The notes under the pieces: model-generated | Database searches by the model: none | What the model was told of the DNA's origin: nothing | Seen by the model: only the letters and a program-made list of their open reading frames with translations | Part shown: positions 11,026 to 20,917 of the stretch, piece by piece | Layout: each line of letters begins with the position of its first letter | Position numbering within the stretch: the stretch's first letter is position 1 | Program-made: the position numbers and the translations under genes | From: Pseudofabraea citricarpa | Taxonomy: Eukaryota > Ascomycota > Leotiomycetes > Helotiales > Dermateaceae | Length of the DNA: 64,000 bases | Assembly (NCBI GenBank): GCA_029641185.1 | Contig: JAPWGK010000013.1 | Span: forward strand, 620,001-684,000 | Direction: 5' to 3'

Positions 11026-11119
11026 ATCCCTCGTTTACTTTTGTCAAAGATAATATAGAAGACACAGATATCTGTAAGTGTGATGTTCATAATGTTCTAG
11101 CTTAACTCGAAATGCCTGT

Positions 11120-14100
11120 TTAGACATTCAGCTGCGCAGTGTCAGACTCCGTAATGTACTTCATATACGGGGCCAATTTCTTCTCCACAGGACCCCCAAC
11201 ACCGCAATACCTCTCTACTATCTCCACGCTGCGACCGATATAGCTATAATAGACTAGTTAATGTCATGTACTCCCAATGTGCCCAGAAAGGATATCTGAA
11301 GACGCTACTTTGGGGAAGGGCCTGCTTACAGTTCGGCTTTGAGCATGTGGTCCAGTTCGCCCCAGATGGGCTTGAAGAAATCGGTACTTTGAATTCGCGA
11401 GACGAGGTCATTTGGCTTACCCTACAATAAATTGTCAATTGCGCCATCCGAAGCAGTATAAGAGGTGTAAAATCCAAAATGGAAGCATGAATGGGTATAA
11501 GAATATCGGGGTTTCGTACCTCGTTCTTCACGACTTGTCCAGCTTGCTGTGAAAGAACGCGGACTTGTTCGTGTGCCCTAATAGTCTTTAGCATCGATCA
11601 ACAGCATAAAATATGAAATACTGACTCTTGTCTAGATGCGCCTTGTGCCACTAGCTTCATAATTAGCTGCGCGGGAAAAGGTTAGCGAGTGTGTTCTCAA
11701 CATCAAAAAATCCAAGAAAGGGGAAACAAAAGAGTAGCAAAGGTCACACATGCGCTTGCCGAGAAGTAACAAATGACTTCTATCAGAAAGATAATGCTCT
11801 TTTCCTCTATTTAAACGTGCACGGACGGAATTACTCACAGTTTCTGTTATCATGAAGGGAAGCTCTTCTTGAACGCGACTTTGAATCCGATTCGGGTAAA
11901 CCACCAATCCGTCTGTGATATTGTCAAGTCCAAGGAGTATCGCCTCGGCAAGTAAGAATGTTTCCGGAATATCAATTCTGCGTATAGCAGAGTCATCAAG
12001 CGTTCTCTCGGCCCACTGGTCCGACAAAGTGTTGGCAAAGTTTGCGGGCTTGGACATCAATTCACGCGCCAAACTATACACTCTTTCAGAACGCATCTAT
12101 TGCAGATATCAGAACAATCGGCAAAGGAGGCAGATAGAGGGCACTGACTGGGTTCCTTTTAAACGCCTGTAAAAGTTCCATATTAGCAACATCCAATAGA
12201 ACTTGTCCCGACATACATACCATAGCGGAAGATCCTATTTGAGATTTCTCAAACGGTTCCTCGATCTCCTTCCATGACGCCAAGTGTCTAATGTCTCCAC
12301 AAATCTTTTGTGCCGTGGCACCAAGGCCTGCGACGGCATTTGCTATGATCAGGTCTACTTTACGTGTGCTGTATTGTTCAGTTAGTGAACACCTTGATTT
12401 CCTCTGGGACTGAACATGAATTCGGTCTAGAAGTATGGGTAGAGCAGTTGCCAGATGGGATCAAAGGGCACAGATAGAAAATAGGGAGTTGGGGTGGTCT
12501 TACTATGTCTGCGTGGACACATCCTGCTTAGTATTAGCGAAGCTCGTTTTCCAGATAGAAGTCCAGGATAGCGATGTAGCAAGAGTCATGGTATTGTGGA
12601 TGTTAGGTTTAAACGCCATCCAGGCGCGCGATGAAGAGAGATTCGACTTACGTAACAACCTGGGAACTCGAACTTCTGGCAAAGGAGATCGTTCAGCTTA
12701 TCGCATTTAGACGCATCCCCTTGGAAGCTGCACGTTTGAAGATTAGCATTGCCCGTTCAGACTTAGCATATCATGTAGGCATAATTTCTCCGAGGACTTT
12801 TCAGGGAGGCGGTCTGCTCACATTTCCAAGAATGAGGCCTGTGTTCCAGTCGTTCCTAGACTCCTGTTAGACACCACAACATGACTATAAATATTGCAAG
12901 ACAAAGCTAGGTAGCTCCAAACCTGACTGACTCTTCTAGATCTGGAAGGTAGCCAGCCAGACCTGGTCCTAAAGAATGGAATCTGATTTTGCATACCTTG
13001 TGCGCCTCGAAACTTGATCTCACTTCGAACTTGCTCGATACTCTGAAGGTCGAGCTATAACAGGGTCAGAATATTGGCTGGTTATGGTATAATTTAGGTG
13101 ATCGTTTGCTTCTAGGCATTTCGCAAGGCTTGTGACCAAAAATCAAGTAGCACTAACGTACCATGAGGTCCTGAATCCACTGAGCCGCTTTTCAAATGTC
13201 AGTCTTAGTTCATATTAATAGGCCCATGAGAGAATCCGGTTCGAAACTCCTACCTCGTTTTCCAACAGTGATCAGCCTATCGAAAGTTAGTCGCCGCATT
13301 AAATGGGAGTAAGATGTGCTTGGCCTCCGCGGGTATTGGCATATCATTACTCTAGATAGGGGGCTGAAGGTGCTCAAGGGAGGAAGTAAAACTACATACT
13401 GGGCAGGCTGAAGATGAGTGTACGCCAGGGTGGGTTCCTCTAGAGGACAATTAGCAAGCACATTTGTTGACGAGTAAAGCATCTTGAGCAAAAGACCTAC
13501 CTTTCCATTTGAGGGCGAAAGCGGACAGGTTCCAAATGACCTTAGCTATTCTATTGAGTAGCAGATCCATGGCGTCCCGCATGATGATTAGTTCAGCATT
13601 ATCCGTGACAAAGCAGCTCGTAGCTCCGTAGTGCATAATACCCGCTGCCGATGGAGCAACGAGGCCGAATGCGTGGACATGCTACTCTAGCATTAGCAAG
13701 ATAGGGCGAGGAGAAAACCAAGAAGAAACTCACAGCCATGACATCCTGCAACATATTCAGTCAGTAATGAAAACACCGCATGCCAGCCTTGGACTGGATT
13801 GGACGTACATGTCTACGTCGCTTCTCTTCAACGCGGGCAATCTCGAAATCTGCGTCGGTAAGGTTGAGGTGGGCCCTCATCTCGTCTAGGGCCTCGAGAG
13901 TGATCGTCTCAATTCCGAGCTCTCTTTCACTCTCAGCGAGAGCTAACCATAGCTTCCGCCATGTCGAACATCTTGAACGCTGCCCGAAGAGAGTGGACAT
14001 TGCGGCGCTGCAGTAGCGAGTAGTCAGAGATGTCTGGTATGTGTCGAAGTTTGGGTTTCCTTGAGCTCTGGCTCGCTCAAGCTCCTGCTGTAGTAGCAGC

Positions 14101-14138
14101 AGGACCTGTTTCTGGGCATCCTGGTCATTGTCTGCCAT
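11120..14138 (-). CDS. ADE13: Adenylosuccinate lyase (purine biosynthesis), 17 exons
   Basis: Exons read from high to low coordinate: 14138-13809, 13745-13734, 13681-13501, 13439-13400, 13276-13254, 13187-13162, 13054-12997, 12855-12822, 12727-12652, 12523-12504, 12368-12221, 12166-12149, 12096-11839, 11666-11626, 11577-11520, 11421-11330, 11243-11120. They sum to 1539 nt (512 residues). Family landmarks in order: [97 protein letters not shown], the flexible signature loop GSSAMAFKRNP, then the C-terminal [15 protein letters not shown]. The homotetrameric cytosolic enzyme cleaves SAICAR and adenylosuccinate, releasing fumarate. The N-terminus has about 30 residues before the usual DxYQTxLTTRY start. 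Several exons are only 12-34 nt, and one carries part of the catalytic signature loop. It is divergent from the thiolase gene. Confidence 0.93.
12149..12166 (-). other. 18-nt micro-exon of ADE13 (A-F-K-R-N-P)
   Basis: Bounded by the acceptor TTTTACAG and the donor GTCAGTGCC. It encodes the middle of the fumarase/ASL signature GSSAMAFKRNP, so skipping it would destroy the active-site loop without changing frame. Confidence 0.85.
13734..13745 (-). other. 12-nt micro-exon of ADE13 (D-V-M-A)
   Basis: Flanked by an acceptor (AATATGTTGCAG) and a donor (GTGAGTTTC) on the minus strand. It supplies the DVMA of the conserved DVMAHVHAFG motif, which cannot be built otherwise. Confidence 0.85.
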
Positions 14139-14979
14139 CGTGTGTTTTTGTGATTAGAGCAGTTGTGGTACAAAGCGTCAAAATTGGGACGAGGAAAGTT
14201 TAGATTTTTGGGGATTTTGTAGATTTTTCCCACACAACCCCACGTGAATTAGATCCATACTAGAGGTACGCCAGTGCAGGTGTATTAGTCTGGCTCGTTT
14301 AGCGCAACCACGGTTCGTGTACCTAGTCATTTATTTACGCCGCTTATCGGGGCGTTATTTAGGACCCGTTTGGTTTGGAGGAATGGCTGTTGTTTCACTT
14401 TTCTATTTGTAGAGGTAGCCTCAATTCGATATAGGAAAAAGCTATTTGACTCTTCCTGTATTAAAAAAAAAAGTTGGAAGCTGCTCGGGAGGTCAATAAC
14501 ATTTCAAATAATTTCTGAAAGAGGTAGTCCCTTACGTCTTAAATACAGTACTGATAGAATCTCTTAAAAGTAAGGGTTATAAGAGAATTAAATATAAGGG
14601 ATATTTATGTATTACTTTAGAATAAATAGAACGCTGATAATACCGCCAAATGAGCCCTTAGTAAATCACCCCCCAATCACTCAATTCACGTGACAGTACG
14701 GATGTTTCGACATAATCATAATCACGTGTGATATTTGAACAGGCCTCGTTCTAGAGCCGGCCGGAATTACCTTCTACCGATCTCATTCAGCACATGCCTC
14801 GGCATTCCGCATCCCCACACTCGTCGCTATTACCTAGGTAGGTCGTCTACAAAACCCCATACCGCCGCAGGCTTCAACTCCATTTCCAGTCTTCAGTCTT
14901 CTCTCCAAACCTTGCACAAGCACAAAATCTTCTTTGTATTACCTATCTCATCTTCCTTAGTAACTAGACCGACTGCACA
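14139..14979. promoter_or_regulatory. Divergent promoter region between ADE13 and thiolase gene
   Basis: About 840 bases without coding signal, including an AT-rich patch (14520-14640). CACGTG cores lie near 14691 and 14724. A CCTCGG hexamer sits at 14797-14802, about 180 bp before the thiolase ATG; CCTCGG is the fatty-acid response element bound by FarA/FarB-type Zn2Cys6 regulators in filamentous fungi. Only one copy is seen, so chance remains possible. Confidence 0.45.
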
Positions 14980-16400
14980 ATGGCCGGCGAACGACTCAGC
15001 TCTATTCTCAAACACCTCACCCCCAACTCCTCTGGCCTCTCGTCCATGTGAGTCTACAACAAAGCCTCATCATGCAACATTGCTGACCTTGCGAATAGTA
15101 CCTCGAAGAACGCCGACGATGTTGTAATTACTTTGGCTGTACGAACGCCATTGGCCAAAGGCTTCAAAGGGAGCTTCAAGGACACTCAACTCGACTTCCT
15201 CGTCTACTCTTTGTTGAAGAAGGTCATTGAGAAATCTCAATTGGACCCAGCATTAGTGGAGGATATCTGCTGTGGAAATGTAAGTCTGATGCGTCTGTCA
15301 ATCCGACTTGTCGATCGTGTCATACTGACTTATGTGTAAACAGGTCAGTGATGGCAAGGCCGCATACATTGTCCGCGCTGCATGCCTCGCAGCCGGCTTC
15401 CCCAATACCACGGCAGCTTCGACCGTGAACCGTTTCTGCTCTTCCGGTCTCAAGGCTACCCAAGACATCGCGAATCAAATTGCCGAAGGTTCTATCGAGA
15501 TTGGCGTTGCTATGGGAGCCGAGATGATGTCTGTTGGTGGCGATCGTCTTGAGAAGCCTTTCCACCCCGATGTACTCAAGAATCAAGAGGCAGCCGATTG
15601 CATGCAGCCCATGGGTCAGACATCAGAGAATGTAGGGAAGGATTTCAACATCTCAAGAGAGTTGCAAGATCGTTATGCTGCTGAATCATATCGACGGGCC
15701 GAGGTGGCACAGAAGGCTGGCTGGTTCGACGATGAGATCGTCCCAATTACGACGGAAGTAAAGGACCCAAAGACTGGAGAAGTTAAGACTATTACGGTTA
15801 CCAAGGATGAGGGACCACGATATGGCACTACATACGAAAGTTTAGCAAAAATCCGCCCTGCATTCCCAGATTTCGGAGACAAGTCCACCGGTGGAAATTC
15901 CAGTCAAGTTACTGATGGAGGTTCGTAATATATCATTGTCACATGGCTATTATACCTGCTAACATGTTAAAGCCGCCGCTATCATTCTTATGAAGAGATC
16001 AAAGGCAATCGAGCTTGGCCAACCTATCTTGGCAAAGTTCGTAGGTGCCACAGTTGCAGGTCTCGCTCCTCGGATTATGGGAATTGGCCCTTCTATTGCC
16101 ATTCCCAAGCTCTTGACCAAGTTTAATCTCACTATTGACGACCTCGATGTTATCGAACTAAATGAGGCGTTTGCTTCAATGGCGGTTTATTGCAAAGATA
16201 CGTTGAAGATCCCCCACGAGAAGATGAATATCCGTGGAGGAGCTATCGCGCTAGGGCATCCCTTAGGTGCAACTGGCGCCAGACAAATTGTGACAGGGTT
16301 GAGTGAATGCAGAAGACAAAAGAAGAAGGTTCTATTGACTAGCATGTGTATTGGAACTGGCCAAGGTATGGCGGGATTATTTGTAAATGAGCAATTGTAA
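14980..16400 (+). CDS. POT1: Peroxisomal 3-ketoacyl-CoA thiolase (PTS2)
   Basis: Four exons (14980-15047, 15099-15279, 15344-15920, 15973-16400) give 417 residues. Residues 5-13 (RLSSILKHL) are a textbook PTS2 peroxisome signal, R-L-x5-H-L. Catalytic residues: acyl-accepting C115 in NRFCSSGLKA, H371 in GGAIALGHPLGATGAR and C401 in MCIGTGQG; ELNEAFA is also present. The enzyme does the last step of peroxisomal beta-oxidation, thiolytic cleavage of 3-ketoacyl-CoA to acetyl-CoA and a shortened acyl-CoA, and would be imported by Pex7. The PTS2 and the NRFCSSGL pattern separate it from cytosolic acetoacetyl-CoA thiolase (ERG10). The start is fixed because the PTS2 follows directly and is encoded by its own small exon. 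Confidence 0.95.
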
Positions 16401-17360
16401 AGTATAAATGATTATTAGCAGTACTGATATTTAAAATTTATTGATATATCAAAGAATCATTGTTAGTAGTACTTGATCCTGTTGTCTTTGGACGTTTAAT
16501 TTGAAATTTGATATAAAACGTACAACTTTTCAGACATGAACATATATTTACAGTATTATCATTTTCATTTGTGAATACCGCACATTCACACTCTTTTGCT
16601 TGACCACCCCAATAGCCTTAGCACTCACTACTTGCTGATCTTTCCTTCCACTGCAACACCGGCTACCCAATACCAAGTCATTTACCACAAATCAACAGTG
16701 GCAGAAACGGCAATATACAAGCAAGCACCCGGAAAATGAACGAAACAAGTCAAGTCACGAAGAGGGGAAAAAAGAACGCAAGGTATGTCTCCAACGAGCA
16801 CCAAGACGCCAGACTCCATGGGGGAGAACAGCAGATAGGTACCCGTAGGACTGGCGTCGAAGAATCAAAATCTCAACCAGTTTGGGCTTGTTCTAGCTTC
16901 TATGTCCACACACTCTTCTCTGGGAGATTTATGAAGAGTGCTCTAGCGATTATAAATGAAGAAGCATCTACGTATTGAAAATTCTGTATCGACAGAATCA
17001 ACTCTCCCCCAGGACGACCAGCGAATGAAAAATCCATACAAACCTATGATGATGCATCAAGCGCAATTGTGTGTCTTGGAGAAGGATAACACGTAGGGTA
17101 TGTATGCGGTGATCCGTTCATGGTGGGATGAAATACTGATTGATGTCTGAAGAAGAGAAAGAGACGAAGGAAATTTTCCGTTTAAGAATGACCTTCCTGG
17201 ACGCTAGCCAAGAGCAGCCTAGATTGAGTGCAGAGCACTAGCGCAGCCCGGGCTAACGAATAGAAGCCAAGCAGCCGACAGCCGTGCAGAAGGGCGTCAT
17301 GGAAAGTTGCAGGAACCGACAGACTTTTGTCAGCCTCACCTCCGATCGCAAGCCTCAACG
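16401..17360 (+). other. Spacer upstream of EF-hand gene
   Basis: About 960 bases. The first part is AT-rich thiolase 3' flank with poly(A)-like motifs (16410-16560, including a TACAGTA at 16549-16555). The rest is mixed-composition probable promoter. An 80-codon ORF at 16736-16978 has no recognisable motif. Confidence 0.5.
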
Positions 17361-18087
17361 ATGGTAAGTCAGAGCTACATATCTCCCAGCAGTCAGCAGA
17401 ATTACATGTACTAATAAAGCATGCTTGTTGATGTAGCCGGCCAAACGGCGCGCCCCAGTGGCAGAATCCTCTGCAGCGGCAGCTCCAAAGGCGCGGCAGT
17501 CCAAACTAGCTAAGGAGAATAACATCACAGGCGTCGAGGAGAACGAGATCAAAGAAGCATTCGGGCTATTCTCGACGCCCAAGTCAGGCGAGAAGGAGGG
17601 CGTCATCCCAATTGGAGATGTGCGCCGTGCAATGATGTATGTTGTTTCGCTGTAGCCTCGCCAGTCCAAAAACTGATGCTTTTGTGTTTCTGCTGGTAGA
17701 GCATTAGGCATTCCTCCCTCGACAGACGAACTTGCCGAGTTCGTCTCGATCCTGGATCCGGACGAGGAGGGCTTCGCCATCTATTCTTCCTTTGTGGCCA
17801 TCTGCGCTCTCAAGTTTCATTCGAGAACAAGGACTTCGGACTCGCACAATGATGAGGTTGAGGAGGCTTTCCGTTTATTTACAAATGAAGTGCGGGGGTC
17901 GGCTGGAGGGGAGGGGAAGATTACACTCAGTACACTCAAGAGAGTCGCGGCTGCGCTAAGAGAGGATGTCGATGAAGATCTTTTGAGGGATATGATACTA
18001 GAAGCGAACGGTGGAGCCGGGGTCGGGAGAGGGGTAGCAAAAGATGAGTTTGAGGGCGTCATGAGGAGGGCTGGGGTATGGAGATAG
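17361..18087 (+). CDS. EF-hand (calmodulin/centrin-fold) protein with ATG-only first exon
   Basis: Exons 17361-17363 (only the ATG), 17437-17636 and 17700-18087 encode 196 residues starting MPAKRRAPVAESS. After a basic/alanine-rich leader come calmodulin-like helix pairs: EENEIKEAFGLFSTPKSGEKEGVIPIGDVRRAMIALGIPPSTDELAEFVSILD (given here in part) then EEAFRLFTNEVRG...GKITLSTLKRVAAALREDVDEDLLRDMI. The calcium loops are degenerate (for example TPKSGEKEGVI), so binding is doubtful. The fold and length resemble centrin-like partners such as the nucleotide-excision-repair protein Rad33, but that is only a possibility. The first exon is inferred from an ATG directly abutting a GTAAGTC donor and an in-frame acceptor at 17436; no other ATG lies upstream in frame in exon 2. 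Confidence 0.72.
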
Positions 18088-18319
18088 CAGGACGATTGGA
18101 GTCACTATTCAAGCAAGGTCACGGCGTTTGGAGCAGGAGTGGGTATTTGATATGTCATGATGGACTTGATGATTGATTCCTTGTATGATGATGGTTTAAG
18201 ACGCCGATGGAATATGCAAAAAGATTACGCAAAACAAAACACCTAATGACCTTGTAAATGCTTTCGTTATATGGTCACCAACGAGTTGAACTCCTTGTGT
18301 CCCACGCTTCGACCGGGTA

Positions 18320-19126
18320 TCATGCTTTGGTGACCTCTACATCTGGTCCGGCAGGCGCTTTAAAGCCCGCGTGGTCGGAGTGCTTCTTATAAAAGTAATT
18401 ATCTGGCTTCGGCTTCAATTCGGCAGGAAGCTCTTCCAATACTGTGGCAAGAATAGCATCAATCGACTTTTGCTTTGAAGCATCACGATGCCAGATGGAG
18501 ATAAGGTGAGAGTTGAAACGGACAGAGAGGCCAACACCACAAAGTTGATCGCCTGAAAAGTCTAATTAGCATTGATGCTTCACTTTCAGACACCAAGACT
18601 TACCACTGTCTAAAATGCTCTGTAACTTCTCTCCAATTGCCATCAGCTGAACTCTAGTCCAGAAATCAGGGCCATTAGCCTTAGGAACTCTGAAAGTCCA
18701 GCTGCCACCATTTATGTTTCTTCGATCCTCCCATACTGGCTGGAAGCCTTGTTTAAACAGATAGATGGATTCACGCATCTTGATCTGGTCGACTGGGGTA
18801 TTGTTGTTGTAGCGCCAGAAGTCCTGGACAGACTCGATCTGAGAACCCAGTTGCTCGAGGGTAGCGGTATAGGTACCATCGGTAGACTTTTGTTGCTCTT
18901 TCTGTTGTCTAAAGTAGGTGTCAGCTTACCGCAGCATTCAGAACACCTGCACTCAAAGGAAGAAGGCTCACCTGTCAAAGTAGACGTTCCAATAATGTTG
19001 AGTCGGCAGGGGGCGCATGGCCTTCAACATATTCTTCTTAGCATCGTCCCGTTGCTCGGCTGGTGACCCGGTGTCACTGGTACCAGTGGACAAGCCTCTT
19101 GTAATGAGAGAAGGTCGTAACGCCAT
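18320..19126 (-). CDS. eIF4E-family cap-binding protein, class II (4EHP-like)
   Basis: Three exons (19126-18972, 18908-18604, 18552-18320) give 230 residues. The eIF4E core is clear: RPLPTQHYWNVYFDR, ESVQDFWRYNNNTP, YLFKQGFQPVWEDRRNINGG, SWTFRVPK and ISIWHRDAS. The tryptophan that matches human eIF4E W102 (PVWEDR) and its neighbouring Glu are kept. The positions matching W43 and W56 appear to be tyrosine (HY-WNVYF and GTYTATLEQ), the class II/4EHP pattern. It may bind capped mRNA and act as a modulator or repressor rather than the main eIF4E. The short N-terminus (residues 1-35, Ser/Thr/basic) is not conserved. Divergent from the NOPCHAP1-like gene. Confidence 0.88.
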
Positions 19127-19727
19127 TGTTCAGCCTGATTGCTAGCCTTGCGGTGGTGAGAAGTGGATAGAGAGAGCTGCGGGCGGAATTCAAAGCGATT
19201 TAAAGAACGGCGCTTGGTACAGGACAACTTCGAGGTGAGGAAGGAGGCAGGTAAAGAACGAAGAGGTGAGGAACAAGTTGAAAGGAGCTGTCTCTTTGAA
19301 CATGTCGATGAAACGAGCCACACATCACACGCCGGGACCCCTCCGGCAACTAATCAAATAAGGTTTAGATCCGGACCGAGATTCTGCTAACCGCTTGCGG
19401 CAAGCCCTGCATCCAAACCACGTGGTGGCAGAAAAAGTTGTTGGCTTTTTTTGACCTTTGCAACCTAATACTGTCAAGGAAACTTTGTCCTTTTGCATCG
19501 AACCGTGCTATCAACAATATTCAAAACAGACTTTGGGTTACTTGGCTCCAGGTTTCGGAGTCAAATTCAGTTACAGGACTCTAATTAAACTTTTCCAGCT
19601 GTTCCTTCACAAATACGAACTGCTACATCACGTGGCTACATTGACATCCTGTAAATCGATATCTTGGTACTGGAGTCCGAGCCATCAAACTCACCCGTCG
19701 CTCAATCTTACTCAAAAATTACTCGCC
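19127..19727. promoter_or_regulatory. Divergent promoter between eIF4E-like and NOPCHAP1-like genes
   Basis: Six hundred bases without independent coding support. A 90-codon in-frame extension upstream of the NOPCHAP1 start exists (from 19458) but has unrelated composition. CACGTGG/CACGTGGC lie near 19419 and 19628. Confidence 0.5.
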
Positions 19728-20258
19728 ATGAGTGCACAGGAGGAGGCTTTAAAAAAGCCCAACACGTCAAATGGCGACCAGGAATCGGACGATAGCTCCG
19801 AGGAAGACACCAGTTCCGAAGAAAGTACCAGCTCAGAGGATGAAGACAGCGACGGAGAACAGGAGGGCCAATATATTGAGATGAGTCTCGGCCTTGGAGT
19901 ACTTGAGCAGATCAGCGCGAGTGAGGGTTTAGCCATTCGCAGCGGCACATCACAACCAGCCTCAGGCTCGCCCACAACAGCGTCGAAACACAAGGAAGGC
20001 GAGAAAGAAGATGTTATCAATTTCCAACCCAAGGACAAGAAACCCAAGTTTGTCATCGAGCAGAATCCAAACTCCGTTGCCAGCAGGCTACCTGGTTTCT
20101 TGGCGAAGCTCAAGGCGGCCAATGAGGAGTTGAAAAAAACAGACGCGAAGTCTTATCGTATTGAGGTCAACGATGATAGTGATGTTGAGGATGAAAATGG
20201 TGATGAGGCAAGTAAATCAAAGGATGGATCGAAACCTGGTGGGATTGAGGAGGTTTGA
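19728..20258 (+). CDS. NOPCHAP1-like (DUF4598) protein
   Basis: Intronless, 176 residues. After a Ser/Glu/Asp-rich N-terminus the conserved part begins GQYIEMSLGLGVLEQ, then PKFVIEQNPNSVASRLPGFLAKLKAANEELK, the hallmark of the DUF4598 family (human C12orf45/NOPCHAP1). The human protein bridges R2TP/HSP90 to NOP58 during box C/D snoRNP assembly; the same role here is inferred from the family. The tail is acidic. I chose the ATG at 19728 because it starts the conserved acidic leader and has a CCATG context; the frame is open back to 19458 but that part looks like 5' UTR. Confidence 0.8.
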   Translation: MSAQEEALKKPNTSNGDQESDDSSEEDTSSEESTSSEDEDSDGEQEGQYIEMSLGLGVLEQISASEGLAIRSGTSQPASGSPTTASKHKEGEKEDVINFQPKDKKPKFVIEQNPNSVASRLPGFLAKLKAANEELKKTDAKSYRIEVNDDSDVEDENGDEASKSKDGSKPGGIEEV

Positions 20259-20917
20259 TGGAAAAGAGGAAGGTGCTTGTAAGATATGTACTTGGTTAAG
20301 GAAAAGTGATACCCCTATTGTGCAGGAGGTTTGCAATTGGTTTAGACTTGGTCTGGCGTTAAGAATTCATTATTGCAAGGTCCTTAATAAGCTACAGCCT
20401 TCGGCCTTTTGTATACAGGATCTTATAGACTGGGTTGCATTCGTACATGGTTTCAAGCTTCAGCTGTGTTGGCATATTTTCCATACCCGCTTTTCCAAGG
20501 TGAAATAGCTACAATCATTCCTCTACACATATACTCTGCAAATGAACAAACCATCTGTTACCTAACTTCCCTTATAATATTATATTCGTACCGTAGGGTA
20601 GCAGGGTTAAGCGAGCGTGCTACAACCATCTCTATCCTTTCCTTCTGCAGGTAAGTAAGCCTAATAAGGGTTTAAACATTCCTTTCGTAAATTTGACCTT
20701 GGCTTTCAAAATCTATTTCTATTTCTATAAAAATGAACGCATTTGTATTCACGAAACCAAGGGAAAGAGAAGAAGCCAAGGTGAAAACGGAGCTTATACA
20801 GGACGTCATCGCATTCATAACAAACACTACCTAATTGAACAACTAAGTTACTCCAAACACCAACGCTGTCCATCATACCTGTCAATAAGCCATAACATCC
20901 AATCCTGTCCCTGGTTC
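20259..20917. other. Convergent 3' spacer
   Basis: Tail-to-tail spacer between the NOPCHAP1-like and kinesin genes. Short AT-rich ORFs (20161-20508, 20409-20654, 20693-21247) overlap gene tails or antisense kinesin sequence and have no support. Confidence 0.55.

Larger units (their letters stand above)
9560..11119. repeat. AT-rich, probably RIP-decayed repeat block
   Basis: This stretch is far richer in A+T and TA dinucleotides than the flanks (for example 9700-9850 and 10780-10930). It has short stop-riddled frames and is bounded by normal-composition gene DNA, as expected for an old repeat degraded by repeat-induced point mutation. No transposase or reverse transcriptase motif survives. 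A 95-residue ORF at 10084-10371 and a tRNA-like relic near 10948-11025 lie inside. The repeat type cannot be named from the sequence. Confidence 0.5.

Noticed and set aside
13236..13252. GGTTCGAAACTCC resembling a tRNA B box inside an ADE13 intron
   Set aside because: No A box or pairing arms at tRNA spacing; chance match.
19458..19727. In-frame 90-codon extension of the NOPCHAP1-like protein
   Set aside because: Composition unlike the rest of the protein and the family start lies at 19728; more likely 5' UTR.
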